Source: Apostichopus japonicus (Eukaryota > Echinodermata > Holothuroidea > Aspidochirotida > Stichopodidae). From it: 64,000 nt of DNA. The stretch lies in assembly GCF_037975245.1 (NCBI RefSeq), contig NC_092573.1, positions 16,110,265 through 16,174,264 on the forward strand. The letters run 5' to 3'. Shown here piece after piece: positions 27,201 through 42,200 of the stretch. The notes below the pieces were generated by a model. The model was not told the origin of the DNA and ran no database searches. It was given only the letters and a program-made list of their open reading frames with translations. A program made the position numbers and the translations under genes. The number at the start of each line of letters is the position of its first letter. Positions within the stretch are counted from its first letter, which is position 1.

Positions 27201-30200
27201 TGACAAAGGATACAATTGTGTAATTCACAAAGGAAAGGTATAGTAGATAAATCTGGAAAAGGCTTTCTTTGTTTTGTCATTGCTTTATATTATGATTTGA
27301 GGCCTTTGATTAATTAATTTTTTTGGAGTGCTATGAAAGCGAAAATCAGTACTTGAAGAAAGCAGAAAAATAATGTGCTTGTTGTGTTTTGCAGAAGCAG
27401 AGAACTCATCCCGGAATCCTATGCTGAGAAAGTTAAGCTTTTTAAAAGTTTCTAAACGTGAAAAAAAGGTAAAGTTTTGCTATTTCTCTTGGTAAGACAT
27501 GCTCAAGACACAGGTTGATCTTTATTCCAGGCAGCACAATAGTGATGGGAATTGTCCAAGAATTTGCTCCTGGGTACCCGTTCACTAATTTTGGTCTGTC
27601 CCCTGGGTACATGTTCATTATGCATTCACCCTAAAACCAAACTCAGCCTATACTATAGAACATACAACCGACTAATATTACTAGGCTATGCAGGCCTTCA
27701 GTCATGTATATGGTTAGACTGTGAACAACTGTCCCTTTAGCTCTTGAACTGATTTATACTGCAAGGCTGCATATTTATATTTACTACTGATATCCTAAAA
27801 TTAATTTTTTAAGATCAACACATGCAATGTTTTGTAGGGATCTATGAATAAGACGATGGTCTTTCAAGCCTAACAGTGCAATGCCCAATTGAACAAATAA
27901 CTCTTGAAAATGTGGTTCGTGTTATTGAAGTATTCCGTAAGGCATTTGTTCGGGTATATCTGCATAAAATTGCTAAAATTAATCAACAGGAGACAATTTA
28001 CAGTATATTTTGCAAACCAAAACTGTCATACCAGAAAGTTACATCACTTATATGTCACAGCAATGTCATACATGCTCTAGGCCTATCCAACCTGTTCTTT
28101 CATTACTGTGCACTATAAGGCTAGCACTCCAGGAGGTCCCGGCTATTTATAGATTAGTTGGAAAGTTCATTGAGACGACATAAATCAACCCTTATTATTA
28201 AATGGTGATGTCCACTGTGTTATTACGGACAAATTACATGGTGCTTGATTCTTTCAAATATGAAAAAGTTCTATTCAGCTTTAGTGGGACCCTTCCACTA
28301 AATTTGACACACGGGTGATCAACTTACGAGCTGCCTGAGAGTACCCAATGTCAAGTTTTGTTGCATTGAAAGCGTGCAAGTACACAATATGGAAGGACGT
28401 TAATACTATACAGTAAAGTGAGCAAATGGAAGAGTGAATGAACTTGAGCAAAACTTTCTTGACCGAGAATAGATCAACTTTTACACTTACACAGATCAAG
28501 ATAGAAGGAACAATCACCAAATGATGACATTAAGGAAGAATATACATGAATTTTTCCCACCCTTTCATTGATTCAAATCAAAATGAGACAGAAAACGGAG
28601 AACCATGTATGGGCTTTTACAAATGTCCAGATGGGTAGCACTTGATTGAATTGGTCCTCCGAGCACTCGTTCCCATTACTACAGCAGATAACCACAGGAG
28701 ATACTCTATAAGGACCATTCTCTGAGCTTGCTCCATTAATGCATGCAGTCTGTATAATCAGTTTTATACCTAACCAATCAATTTACTCTCCACTTTGTGT
28801 TAGTAACATAGCATTTGTGAAATTGAAACTGCTGAACTTTGCTTCATTCTGACAACAGTTTTAGAAAGAAACAAGGTAGTTGAACAGTTCCCCCATAATA
28901 CAATCTTGTAAGTACCTTCAAACCCAATGGTAATATCATCCAACATGTCTTAAAACATACTGCTGGCAGAACCAACGAGGTAACAGGTTACAAAAGGTAA
29001 CTAATAACAAGTCCTACATGAACTGGTTCTTCCTGCCAATAATATGCTATGAAATATTTCATGACTATGCCCACGTTAAGGGAGTGGTAAACCATTATGA
29101 ACGACTTGTGTAGTTTTCTTGCATATTATTAACATATTAAAGATGTGATATCATATCTGTGAAAGGTAAAGTTAAAAAGTTAATCTCTAAAGAGGTTATA
29201 TACCACCATTTGCTGTCTGATTAACATAAATTGGTCAGAGTTTTGTATTCATTGACAGGGGTAAGCAGTGCATTATTAATCTAGTTCATTTATAAATATT
29301 GTTGTGTTGTGTATTTATTGCAGAAAAGCAAAGAAAAAGACAAAGATAGAGATGAGGTTGATCGTGGAGGAGACAAGGAGAGGGGAAGAATTCATCAGTT
29401 TGTGGCCACTTCCTTTTCAAACTCCACCATGTGTGACTGCTGTGGTAAATCATTGGTTAATAAGCCAGCTTTCCAATGTACAGGTGAGACCGATTCCCTT
29501 GAAAGAAGAACCTTGTATTCTACTAGTAATGGGGCCTATGGTAGTGAATTATAAACATAAATCCTCATTACAAGCAAAAGGTTGAATAAGGGGTTAATCA
29601 ACGGTCTAGCGTACGTTACTCACAGGATTAATGCACGATCGGGGGATAATGCAAACGATGCACGAGGGCGGAGCCCGAGTGCATCCAGCAATAGCATTAA
29701 CACCCGGAGTGCATTAATCATGTGAGTAACGCACGCTAGACCGTTGATTAACCCCGTTCATTCATACACTACCATTTGTGTGGGGGAAAAATCATAAAAC
29801 AAAACATTTTTGGTTACATATAACCAAAGATTTATTAAAGTGATGCCCCGTAATTTTACCGTGCGTTACTTACAGGATTAACCAAGGTCAGCTGACCTGA
29901 ATGGACCAATAGGATTTAGGAATCTTTACTAAGTATGAATGAATAGAATTTTATTAATAGAAGTATGTAGAGTAACTCACTGAGAAATGATTGAAGTAAT
30001 GATCAGAGTTCATATATTTTCATTTGCACCATTAATTATAATTCCTTTTCATCTTCATTTTCACAAAGCCTGCTTTGCTAATGTTCACAACCACGCATCG
30101 TGTAAAGAGAACGTGGGACAATGCAGCAAGTTAACCAAACATCCAAAAACTGTAAGTTAGTGTGACTAGTCATTCAATTGTTATTTACTTACTTTGCAAT

Positions 30201-33200
30201 AATGCTGCCCGAAGGTTCTGCTAGGATGTTTTCTTCATGTCATATTGATAGCCTTTGTATCTCACATACGATTGATGCAGTTTGAGGATGCTATTTATGT
30301 TTATTGGTGTGAATCCTCTCAGTTGTTCACCTCCAGGTTAATCTGATCACATTTCACAATATCCTGTCTAATCTAATGATTATCTCACATTTCATCCTAA
30401 TAAAATCATTTGTCTTGGCAACCAGGCGGTCAGATTGATAGTTTCTTATGGGTTTCTCTTCCTAAATGTTACCCAATCTCTCGGCAAGGTTCTACCTCAG
30501 CCGGGCAATTTGATTTTGTCGGGATAACAATTGTTACTTATTGCCTGCATCAACATTTCTCTCTCCTTTGATTTGCTTTGATGTGTTGTTCAGTTGTAAT
30601 ATGCATACTGACAATAGTGTTGCATTTTCATATTTTTCAGCAGATGCAGAAGTCTTCAGGGAGTGCTATAAGGGAAAAGTTTAACTCCAAGCTTCAGGGT
30701 AATAGCTGTAAGTATTTAACTTAGTCTTATGATAAAAAGTGCAAAAGAGATCATAAATAAGAATTGAATGGAACATGCACATGCACATGTTATACTAATA
30801 TATGTAAAAAAAGAAACTTCTCCACCCCTCCCCCCCACCCCCCCCCCATCTCCACCTATATCCTGGGACCTGTGTTAAGATTCATTATTTAAAGGGAGGT
30901 TTGGTTACAGTCTGCTTTGTCTTACCCCATCCACTCCACTCTCATTCATATTTGAACCTTGTAATAGCACACTGCTGGTATTGTTGGGAAGGTAGCTCAT
31001 TGTCTCATCACTTGTTGTTTTTATTATTTTTGTTTTGTTTTGTGGATATCTAAAGCCAATTTAATATGCCAGGAGCCGTAATCGTGTACTTATTTGCATT
31101 GTGAGCTTTGATGTAATCTAAATGATTGTAATGTTACCAAGATTGTAATGTTACAATCCCGTTCTTTCTGCAGTGAATTACACTCAGTCACTCCGAGAGA
31201 AGCCCCGTCCGAACAGTGACCAGCATTCACTCCAGTTCTCCTCACAATCATTCCCAAAGGTATGTTTTGCCTCATCTTGGTGGAAATGTATCCATTTGGT
31301 GATACCACCATGCTCATGTGATATACGTATAGTCTCTACTCCTTCTAGCAAAGGCATGTAAATCCATGTAAATGGATAGCTTTGCTTATTTTGTGCTATG
31401 ATGGAAGGGCAGCTTTGGCTGTGAAAGGAGTTATTTTGTGTCTAGGTTTTAGTGAAGTATTGATAACTGATTTAATTTGTGGATACTTGTTCTCTCTCTT
31501 TTCATCATTCTAGTTTTATGTATGATGAGATGTCCCCCAATTGCTTGATTGACCATTGATTGCTGGTCCTTAGAGAAAAGGCCAACTTGTGTATAACTTT
31601 AGCTGTTCAATGATTGTGTTTGAACCTAGGGACATCGAACATAAAATATTGTGTATTACTTTAGCTGTTCAAGGATTGCTATTGTACCTAGGAACATCAA
31701 ATACAAATGTTTCATTTGCTTTCTCGGTTTTCCCTACAGATCTTTGACCTGAAGTAGAGAAAGCTAGTGAATAAATATATAATGTATTAACATATTACCA
31801 ACATCCACAATACAGTAAACTGCCACTAGTATGACGTATTAACATATTTCCAACACCCATAATACAGTAAACTGCCACAGGTAGTTGGGAATGGAACTTT
31901 TTGGTTCCTCTTTCAAATTGTATATCATTCTTTAGGGCAGTCCAATGATTCCCAATAATAATTGACAATTCTATTTATTGATTTCTTAGATTGCATTCCA
32001 AGGTAGCACACCAGAACTTCGTTCACCAAATGTTGGAAACAGGTATGTTATTTTACATATTTTTTACATATATTCAACAACAAAAATGATGTACATAATA
32101 ATAAAAGTTAAGTTTGCATCAAGAGGTTGATATAAATTCAGTACCACAAAAGGAATAGTTTTATACCTGGACATCAGTGTCTGCTCTCACCAGTTTGTAT
32201 TGTGTGTTGTAATGATTGGTTGAATCAATCACTACAGAAGCAGCGTCAACAGCAAAAATAGTAGGTCCACCTACTTCATTGTGATTGTCTTTTTTTATGT
32301 AGTAAATGATGTTTTATTGGTAATGACCTACAGCATATGTTCATACTGTTCAAGATCTAACTTGAATAGCTTGTTCATGTCAACTGCTGTACTGACTGTT
32401 TACAAAACCTGCTATCTATGTATGTCTCACCTCCCATAGACACTCTTAGATCATCAGTAACTTCTTTTCTTCACTAACATCTATGGTCTTTAAAGAGTTT
32501 GAGGTCTTATGTATAATCTTTACAGTGGTAGTTACTGCTTTTGAACAATATATTTGGGCAAGTGTTATGACTATACTTGAATACAAGGGGGTTTTTTGGT
32601 CCAATATTATGATTAATAACTTGTTCTTATGCAACATCAACGAAATGAATCTACATTGCATAAATTTCAACAACTATATCACAAAAGATCTTTGAGAGGA
32701 ACAACAGATCAATGTGGGTGGGTCTCTTAGACTCAATTTCAGTGGTTGACATTCCCTGGCAAATGAGATAGGTATATGCTAGGGCACAATATAATATTTG
32801 GATTGGCTCTATAAGTTGATTCATAACTAAATAGTGATTACCTTATTTGTTGTCAGGGGTATGGTTAGGTCAAAGTTCGGTTGGCATGTAAACATGTAGC
32901 TATTGTTTGGAAAATTGTGGAACACATTAAGTTGTGTAACAGAGAGAAGACACCTAGTGAGTAACCATAGTCAAAGAATTACAAGTACATAAAACACATC
33001 TTGTTTTTTCAATTTAAGCAATTTTTTTAGCGTATATCATTAATGACTTGTAAAGAGAGAAAGACTTATTAGATCGCTGTGAAGAGAATGTCAATAGTAG
33101 ATAAGATTTATGACAGAGATATGAATATCATAAAACCTATATGCAGAGGCCACTGGTCAGGTTACATCATACAAACTGGAAATCTGATATCTGATGAAAA

Positions 33201-36200
33201 GAGTTCACTTGAAGGTTAGACATTCTGCAGGGAAGAGTGGATATCTTATTCCAATACATCTGTGTACAGACTCAGGGACATGTCACTCATTATCTCCATC
33301 TGTTGCTATGGTTATTAAAATGCATAGCAACGGTCATTCAGCAATGATCTAAGAGTGCCTATGAGATGCTTCCCTAAAGGGAAATCTAAACTAGCATTTA
33401 TTGTCATGTAACCCTGAAGTTCCGTTATTAACTCCAATATTTTAGGTAAGGTTTTCTAATTTTGTTAATAACCATGGTAACAAATATTTGTTACAAGGTC
33501 ATTCTACGTCATTTTTTGCAATCATTACATTGATCCCAAGACTGGTGAGGGCAGAGGATGAACCAAATCCAGATTTGTGGAACTAGTTTTGTTTGTGGTG
33601 TTTCTTTAATGTTTTAATCTAACAGTCCTGCTGTGCAGCATTTTAGCCATGATGTCACATACTAGCTCTGGGCTTTGCTTTAGACAAAAACAGTTTAATT
33701 GGTAAACAACTGCTTTAGTGTGAGCATGAAGGTTTGCCATGATTATGCATGATGTAAGTTGCATTGTATCATAGTGATATCATCCATTAATAACACTCTA
33801 ATATATTGCAGACTGAATTCATAATTGATTGATAACTTAGATTCAGTTATCAAAGCTAAATACGTTAGTGTTAAAATTGATTTTAATTACTAAGGTTATG
33901 TATGTGATTCAGAATAATGTAATTAAGTGAGGTTATTCTATTGGAATGACTCTGTCCATTAGTGAACACCCATCTAGTATTTAAGGGCAGCAATGTGCTG
34001 CTGTACACTTCTGTAATATATCAAATCAAATAACATACTTCAGAAATCATCTTCATTTCCACTGCTGCTGTAGGTTATACCCTGTAACGTCTTACTAATG
34101 GATTCTGCTGGAACTGTCTCTCATTCATTTCATGCAGTGAGATATATCAGGCTAATTTCCATAATCATATCTTCTAAACTGACTGTTGGGTTTACTTGGT
34201 GTGCCCTGTCCTTGTTTTAGTGTCATTCACCTGTAGTATATTTACATGTCAGTCATGTGACTCATTCCTGTTCTCTGTTGTACCTTTTACCATTACAGCT
34301 TCTCATGGAGGTACAGTGAATTTATCATATAGTCATGTCTTGCTATATCATGGCTATTCAAGCTTTGTTTTGCATCATTATTATTTACGTTACACCTTTC
34401 CAGCTTGCCTGTTCAAGTCGCTCTTGAATTATCATCACATTTAAATCTGTTATTGGTACTCTTTAATGAAATTGTACAAAATTGGGGTCTCAGTAATTTC
34501 CAATAAAAGAAAGCAGTAATTCAAAGCAGTCCAATGACTAGTTGATGCATTTAATGGGGGTGGGGTAAGGTCAGAAGATTTAGATTTTTCATTAAGTGTG
34601 CATTTTAACAAAGTCACCAAAGCTGCATGTAAACTTCAAGAACTTTTTCACTCTTAATTTGAAAGCCAAATGTAATCACTTTTCATCTTGTTTGGGATTG
34701 GCATGAGAGTTGCGTAATGGTTTAAGTGACAGAGTAGGTGTGTTATTATGGGTAACTACGGGTGTAGCTAGTGAAATAATGGCTAGCTCATTTGCCTGTA
34801 AAACTCATCGTTATCAATTTTTGTTGGAAATTAAAGTACTGTAATACTTGAGATTTGACATTGTTTAATTGAATTTGTTGTATAATCCCAATTTGTTTCA
34901 GTTCTTTAGTTCTCTTTTCCTTTGATATGAAGTCATCCTTTTTTGCCTTCATGTATGAATTGTCATCCCAGTCTTTTTATAAAATAATTTGTTAGAGTAG
35001 GCTGGCAGTCATTATATTATTTCTATGTTTGATTTTTTTTGTATGTATAATTTTGCCTATTTGAATTAAATAGCATGTCCCCCTGTTTTTAACGTTAATT
35101 GGTCCACTACCCTACAAATTGATGTTGCTACATTTCTCAAGTTTATGAAATTGTCATGTATGCTCTCTCTCTTTAGAATCTACAGCTTGACTTGGAAGAC
35201 ACTCACTTTATTTCATAACTATAGCCCTTTCTCTTTTGTCTCCAATAAATGTCATTTTAAAATGTATTCACATCTTCTCCTGGATTGCTAGAATTAACAA
35301 AACTGGTCACATCATGTCACTATTACAAACATTCTCTAAATAGTTCATTTAATCTTTAAGATATACTCCAAATAAAGACTCAACCTACTCCTTATAATTT
35401 TACCAATTCTTCTATGTTCATCCCATCCTCGGAGGAGAGGACAGTAACATGGGAAGTCTTCTGCACGTTTATCTACTTCCAGACTCAGTGCAAAATTAGT
35501 GTTTCATCTTTAGGTTCTACATCATTGGTAAAAGTCATTTAATATCAGGGTGTCACATTTTCTGTATGAGATGTTCAATTCTTTGATGTTAACTCCGTTC
35601 CTGTGTGTTGAATTTGTTAGAAGACACTCCACTCTTTGATAGCACAGTTGTTTGCTTTAATAACTGCAAATAATATAGGTTTACTTTTGCATCCATAGAC
35701 AACTTTGTTATGAGAAACGTAATTGATACCTTATTGTAGCCAGAACTAACATTCTTTGTACTAACCATTTGTTTTGGCAATCTACCCTGGGTAATCAGCC
35801 CACTGAATATTCATGTTCTTACTAATTTACCTATGCCTTCTGTAGCTATGAACTTGGCAAGTGGCACTGGCATCGTGTGGCAGTAAAGTTAGGCGTCAAG
35901 TAAGTGTTTGATCCTGGTATGTCTGCATGCAGTTGGTACTGCAGTGTTAGTCTCTTTATAGTATCAAAGTCTCTCCCTTCCTTTGCTCAATATATCTTGC
36001 CTGCTTTGTGATTTCTTGGTTGTGCGAGGGAACACAATAAGGAACGAACGAAAAAGGCTGTTAATATGCTCTTGTGTAATGGTAGTGCACAAACTGTGAT
36101 TCACCTTGTCTGTCTGGTAAATGGACACGGTTTAACCCTTATCTAATGAGTCACTAAATGGAAATGAACAAAAGATTACAGATGGGTATACAGTCAATGT

Positions 36201-39200
36201 CAACTGCCATTGCAGTGGTTTTAAATGCTTCTCTACAAAGTTCCTTAAACCTTTTTGCATTTCATGCTATTGGGGTAAGATGAAGTATTGCCTACTTCAC
36301 GCTTCCTTCTTCTTATTATTATCGTCTCAACCACTTTTTCTTAAGTCGATAAAATTTTATGAAGTCCTTTTTGCAGTCTTTGCATACTGTTGGCTTAAGC
36401 TTCAAAAAGTATTTACTGGTGTAATATGGTCTTTGTTTTGACTGGATTATTGCCTTTCTTCTGCTACGTTTTGTTTGTTTGATATACAAGTCCTTAATGA
36501 TGTTGTATTTTCTCCAAACTCACGCTTGGCTTACATTAATTTGGATGCATGCTTGCACCGCTCCCAAAATGCAACCTTAGTTATCCTTCAGTAGTTTGCC
36601 CCATTTCTACCACCCCCATTCAACTCCTTGGACTATTAACCCTGTTTGTGTCCATTGTAACTTTTTTGTTTCCAAAGTGTTCGACCTGAATAATTCAATA
36701 GTAGGACTGTGTTTTATTTGCACGATTCAGGGGGTTCACTACAATGCAATTGCCTGACTTTGTCCTGATTCAATGTGAAGATTTGGTCATTTTTGAAAAT
36801 GCTGAATGTTATGTTTTGATTTTTTGAATGTATTATCTGACTTCTACATCAACATATCACTTCTGGTGATAGTATATATAGGCAGAAGTGAGGAAACATC
36901 AAGGTTGGATAGGAAATATGGCATCATAATGGGCTAGAGTAGTCATAAATTAGTCTTTGGCTCATGCTTAATACAATCACTAATGGGATTTCTATCTGGC
37001 ATGCCATGGTCTTTACATAATGCCACTCAACCCCATCCTAAGCAACATAAAAAAAAAGCAAATAGGAGCAAAAAATGCACATCATAATGGCTCTTATGAT
37101 TCAGGGACAATGAAATACTACTCAATATTTGTGTTGTTTCGATTTTTAATTGTCTTCAGCCTTTAGAAGTACAAAGTATTCACACTTTGATGTTTTAATT
37201 AAGTTTCTAGGAGCACAGGAGTTCTCTGCACAATTGTTGTAATATTTCTATCCCTTGCCACACTTGGTCCACATATCACTCTTCAGGTACTCATTGATAT
37301 GTTTTGTTTCTCAATGTTCAACTTTTTTCGATGTTATTGAATGTACAGATTTATAAATGGAAAGTCACTGTGAAGGAGTCCAGAGTAGATGTGTCTCATG
37401 GATATCATGAAATGCTGCCCCCCAAAATTAAGAAATTTATGTTGGGTTACACATAGTTGTGTATCCATTCCATTCAGCCATGCCTGGATGAACACATGTC
37501 TAGTATATTAGGGATAATCCCATAATATATACTGTAACAGGAAGAATAGTTGTGTATCCATTCCATTCAGCCATGCCTGGATGAACACATGTCTAGTATA
37601 TTAGGGATAATCCCATAATATATACTGTAACAGGAAGAATAGTTGTGTATCCATTCCATTCAGCCATGCCTGGATGAACACATGTCTAGTATATTAGGGA
37701 TAATCCAAGAATATATACTGTAACAGGAAGAATAGTTGTGTATCCATTCCATTCAGCCATGCCTGGATGAACACATGTCTAGTATATTAGGGATAATCCA
37801 AGAATATATACTGTAACAGGAAGAATAGTTGTGTATCCATTCCATTAAGCTATGCCTGGATGAACACATGTCTAGTATATTAGGGATAAACCAAGAAAAT
37901 GTAACAGGAAGTCACTCCCCTTCATTGCCCTTTCCCTAAATGTGTCTTCAAAAATATGAAATCAAAGCATATTTGAGGCTTGTATTGAAGTTACTGCACC
38001 CCATGTAGATATCAGGTGATTAGGTCAAAGGTTATTTAGGATCATGTCAGGTGTATTGATATCAACTTGTTGGTTTCACATCAAAGATTTGAATATGAAT
38101 GAGAGGTCAGGTGTCAAAGGTAATTTTTTAAGTACCAGTAGATGATTGAACCTGTTAAGTACAATTTATGAGATAATGGCAAAATGAATGCTGAAGTTAC
38201 ATAAATGTAACAGAAAGGTATGATGATCTGGGTTTGGCCATTTTTGTTTTCTTCATGAGCACAAGATCATTATTGTTTTCGGTGCAGGTCAAAAGTTAAC
38301 ACAAGTCCTAAGTCTGAAATCTTTGTTCACATGATAACTCAGATAGTAACGCTTGGATTAATGTCATACTTAGTATGTGTATCCATTCTATTCAGTGTAA
38401 GATCCCTATATTTTGTTGTGGTTGTCAAAGGTCATTTTGAGTTCAAAAGAGGTCAAAGTTTGGAAACTTTTGAACATGCAACCCAACAAAAGAAAAGCAA
38501 TGATGAAGTTCCTATCTTGTATGTAGATCCACCTTATCAAGATGAGTGCAAGATCTGTATTGTTTTTGTGGTGGTCAAAGGTCACAAGAGGTCAAAGCTT
38601 GAAAACCTTATGAACATGATAACCCCTAGAGAAAAGCTTGGATGAAATTTCTATATGTAGATCCAAAGTTTAAATTCAAGAATCTTACTGTTTTCTTTAG
38701 AGGTGGAGGTCATTTGAGGTCAACAGAAGTCCAAGTGTAACACCTTTGTAATCACAATATTAGCTCCACACTAAAAACTTGGATGTACTTCACACTTGGT
38801 ATGTGGATTCACCTTTATATTAAGGATATGAAAACTGTCTGTACACAGTTTACCTTACATGTTCTCATTCATCTAGATCTCTAAGCCTGTTGGTTTTCTG
38901 GTTATATTTGCATTGTCTGTTGTATATTATATTCCATTTGTACTGGCACAAATTCATAGTAGAATGGTCATTGTCTAGTACAGTAAGCTGCTGCATTGAA
39001 CACTGTTTCTACCAAACACATATATTTGCATGCCCCTTGGGAGAAGCTGTTAGGTTTTCTTCATGCAAATTAACTTTGAAGAACAATGAACTTGTTATTT
39101 AATGATGAGTGTCTGCTATGCTGTGACATGCAGATTGATTGAGTGTGTCGTTGCAGGATCCATCAGCATTAACATTTAATGTTATTCTTCAACGATGATA

Positions 39201-42200
39201 TACTATCTTGTAAAAGCTAATTTCATCAAATTAAAAATTCAAGTTTGGCACTAATTATATTGTCTAGAAATTGTATTTCAAATTTAATCAGTTGCAGTAG
39301 TTAGGAAATTTTAACTTGTGAGAAATTTGATAAATATACTGGATTAGATCTCCTTAAGCAAATATTTAATTTCCTAGAGAGGAGGCTAATAATCTGTACT
39401 TGAAATTTAAACAGTTTCCAGGACAGTCTTCCTTTCAAATCAGCCTAAGACCAGAATTACTACTGGTTGTATTGATACTGTGATTGAGATGATAGCTGTA
39501 GAGGGTAGTGGAAATCAAAAAGACAGGTGATTGTTTACCTTAGTAATCTGCGAACATCAGAAGCTAGTGCTATGTGCCACATTTCAATTAGTGTTAGTGC
39601 AAGGCATTGTAGCTTTATTCCCTGTGGACAGAAAGCCCTGTGAGTCAAGTTTTTGTGTTTCATTACTCGGAAGGGAAAATTATGTTGATGTATTCTACAG
39701 CAAATTTGAGAGGTTTCAACTCTGAGAGAAGTACACTTTGTTAAGTACTGATGTGCACAGTACAAGTGGAACAGTGATGTGTTGGGCATTGACGAAGTGC
39801 AGCTCAGTGTGTTGCCGTTCTTTGGCTTTGATTAAATTTGATTTAATTTATGCCTGCTGCATGAGAAATCTTCATTATGTCTCTTGCTATTTAACATCTT
39901 GTATTTGAAAAGTGTGTCAAGTTGATTTCTTGGTGTGCATTTTACCTCATTAATTCCATTGAATATTTAAGTACGAGTGCCGAGTGTAGCCAAGTCCGTT
40001 CACGTGTGAAGACCGCCAGAAGCGAACTTGCATTCACGAAATTACATTTGTTTTCCTATGGGCTGGAAGAATAATCACAGTGGATTTTATTTGGTCATAA
40101 CGAACTGTCAGATCGACTAGGAATCATGGGAGGTGTACTGTGTATCATGATGGTCTGGTGATGATGTGAAGTGAAGCTAAGCAGACACCGGTATTAATGG
40201 AAGGATTAATTTACTGTTTGTCTTTTGGTAGCAGACTCTGTTTTCAGAGTCAGAAAGCTGAATTATCAGTCTGTATAAAGCTTGTAGCATATGGACTTTG
40301 TCCTCTGACTTCAGAGTTAACAGGATCTTCTTTATCCTTTGCTATGACTGATGTGTGAGGGGAGTAAGTGGCAAAATAAAGCTCTCTGGGATTGTGTAAT
40401 TTGTTGATGTTATGTTGATGCCTGTAAAATGGATGGCAGGAGATTGGAAAGGCAAGCCTGCATTAGTCCACCGAGGGATATAGAATTTCCGCATGGCTTG
40501 GTTGTAGGTGTGGAGCGTTCTTGGATTCTCAACAGATCACCAAACTCCTTGTTAAAATGGATTGGGTAAGGCAAGCAGGCAAGCATCGGAGTATGTGTAC
40601 TGTACACATTTACAGTAGTTATATGTTAGAATGAGGTGCCAATGTTAAGTATATGATGTACTCATTCTACTGTTTCAGTGTCTGTTAGCTGATGTGATCG
40701 TTAAGTATTTCACATTTACATACTGCATGTTTCTACCGACCATCTTGACCTAGTCCAAGTTTAAATCTAGAAACTAATTTTTTAAGTTTCAAGTAAATTT
40801 CAATTGTACGACATATTATGAAGACACCTGGCCAGTCTTGTTCAAGATAAATCTAATTAGTTAACATTTTTATCTTCAGTGATTTTTCTATCCGACAACA
40901 CACAAGTCTTAGCATAGTTCTCAGAACACAATTACTGTACTTGTTCACCCTAAAACAGCATATTTTAGATTTCCGTAGTCGTCTTATTCATTATTTTAAA
41001 TCCCAGTCAGTAAATTCTGTATCCGTTACATACTACCATGAGCACTCATACATAGGTATAGACAGACAAGCATATTATCACTCATACATAGGTATAGACA
41101 GACAAGCATATTATCACTCATACATAGGTAGAGACAGACAAGCATATTAGCACTCATACATAGGTATAGACAGACAAGCATATTATCACTCATACATAGG
41201 TTGAGACAGACAAGCATATTAGCACTCATACATAGATAGAGACAGACAAGCATATTAGCACTCATACATAGGTAGAGACAGAAGCATATTATGACTCATA
41301 CATAGGTAGAGACAGACAAGCATATTATCACTCATACATAGGTAGAGACAGACAAGCATATTATCACTCTACATAGGTAGAGACAGACAAGCATATTAGC
41401 ACTCATACATATGTACAGACAGACAAGCATATTACCACTCATACATAGGTTGAGACAGACAAGCATATTAGCACTCATACATAGATAGAGACAGACAAGC
41501 ATATTAGCACTCTTACATAGGTAGAGACAGACAAGCATATTATGACTCATACATAGGTAGAGACAGACAAGCATATTAGCACTCATACATAGGTAGAGAC
41601 AGACAAGCATATTATGACTCATACATATGTACAGACAGACAAGCATATTATCACTCATACATAGGTAGAGACAGACAAGCATATTATCACTCATACATAG
41701 GTAGAGACAGACAAGCATATTAGCACTCATACATAGGTAGAGACAGACAAGCATATTATGACTCATACATATGTACAGACAGACAAGCATATTATCACTC
41801 ATACATAGGTAGAGACAGACAAGCATATTATCACTCATACATAGGTAGAGACAGACAAGCATATTGTTACTCATACATAGGTAAAGACAGACAAGCATAT
41901 TATCAGTTTATCACTCATACATAGGTAGAGACAGACAAGCATGTTATCACTCATACATAGGTAGAGACAGACAGGCATATTATCACTCATACATATGTAC
42001 AGACAGACAAGCATATTATCACTCATACATAGGTAGAGACAGACAAGTTAATTATCACTAATATTTAGGCACAGACAGACAAGCATATGAGCACTCATAC
42101 ATAGGTACAATTGGACAAGCGTATAGAATATTGTGGATATTCACACGGTTCTTTTTCACCCCTCAAAATCAAATCTTTCAAGTGTTGTCACTTTTCAAAT

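Noticed and set aside
38331-38645. 104-codon forward ORF
   Set aside because: Lies wholly in the roughly 140-bp repeat block with no splice or family support.
41026-41898. Reverse-strand 79- and 188-codon repeat proteins
   Set aside because: A 36-bp satellite keeps the frame open by being a multiple of three. No flanking gene structure.
41035-42122. CRISPR-like array
   Set aside because: Repeats are directly adjacent with no unique spacers, and the genome is eukaryotic.
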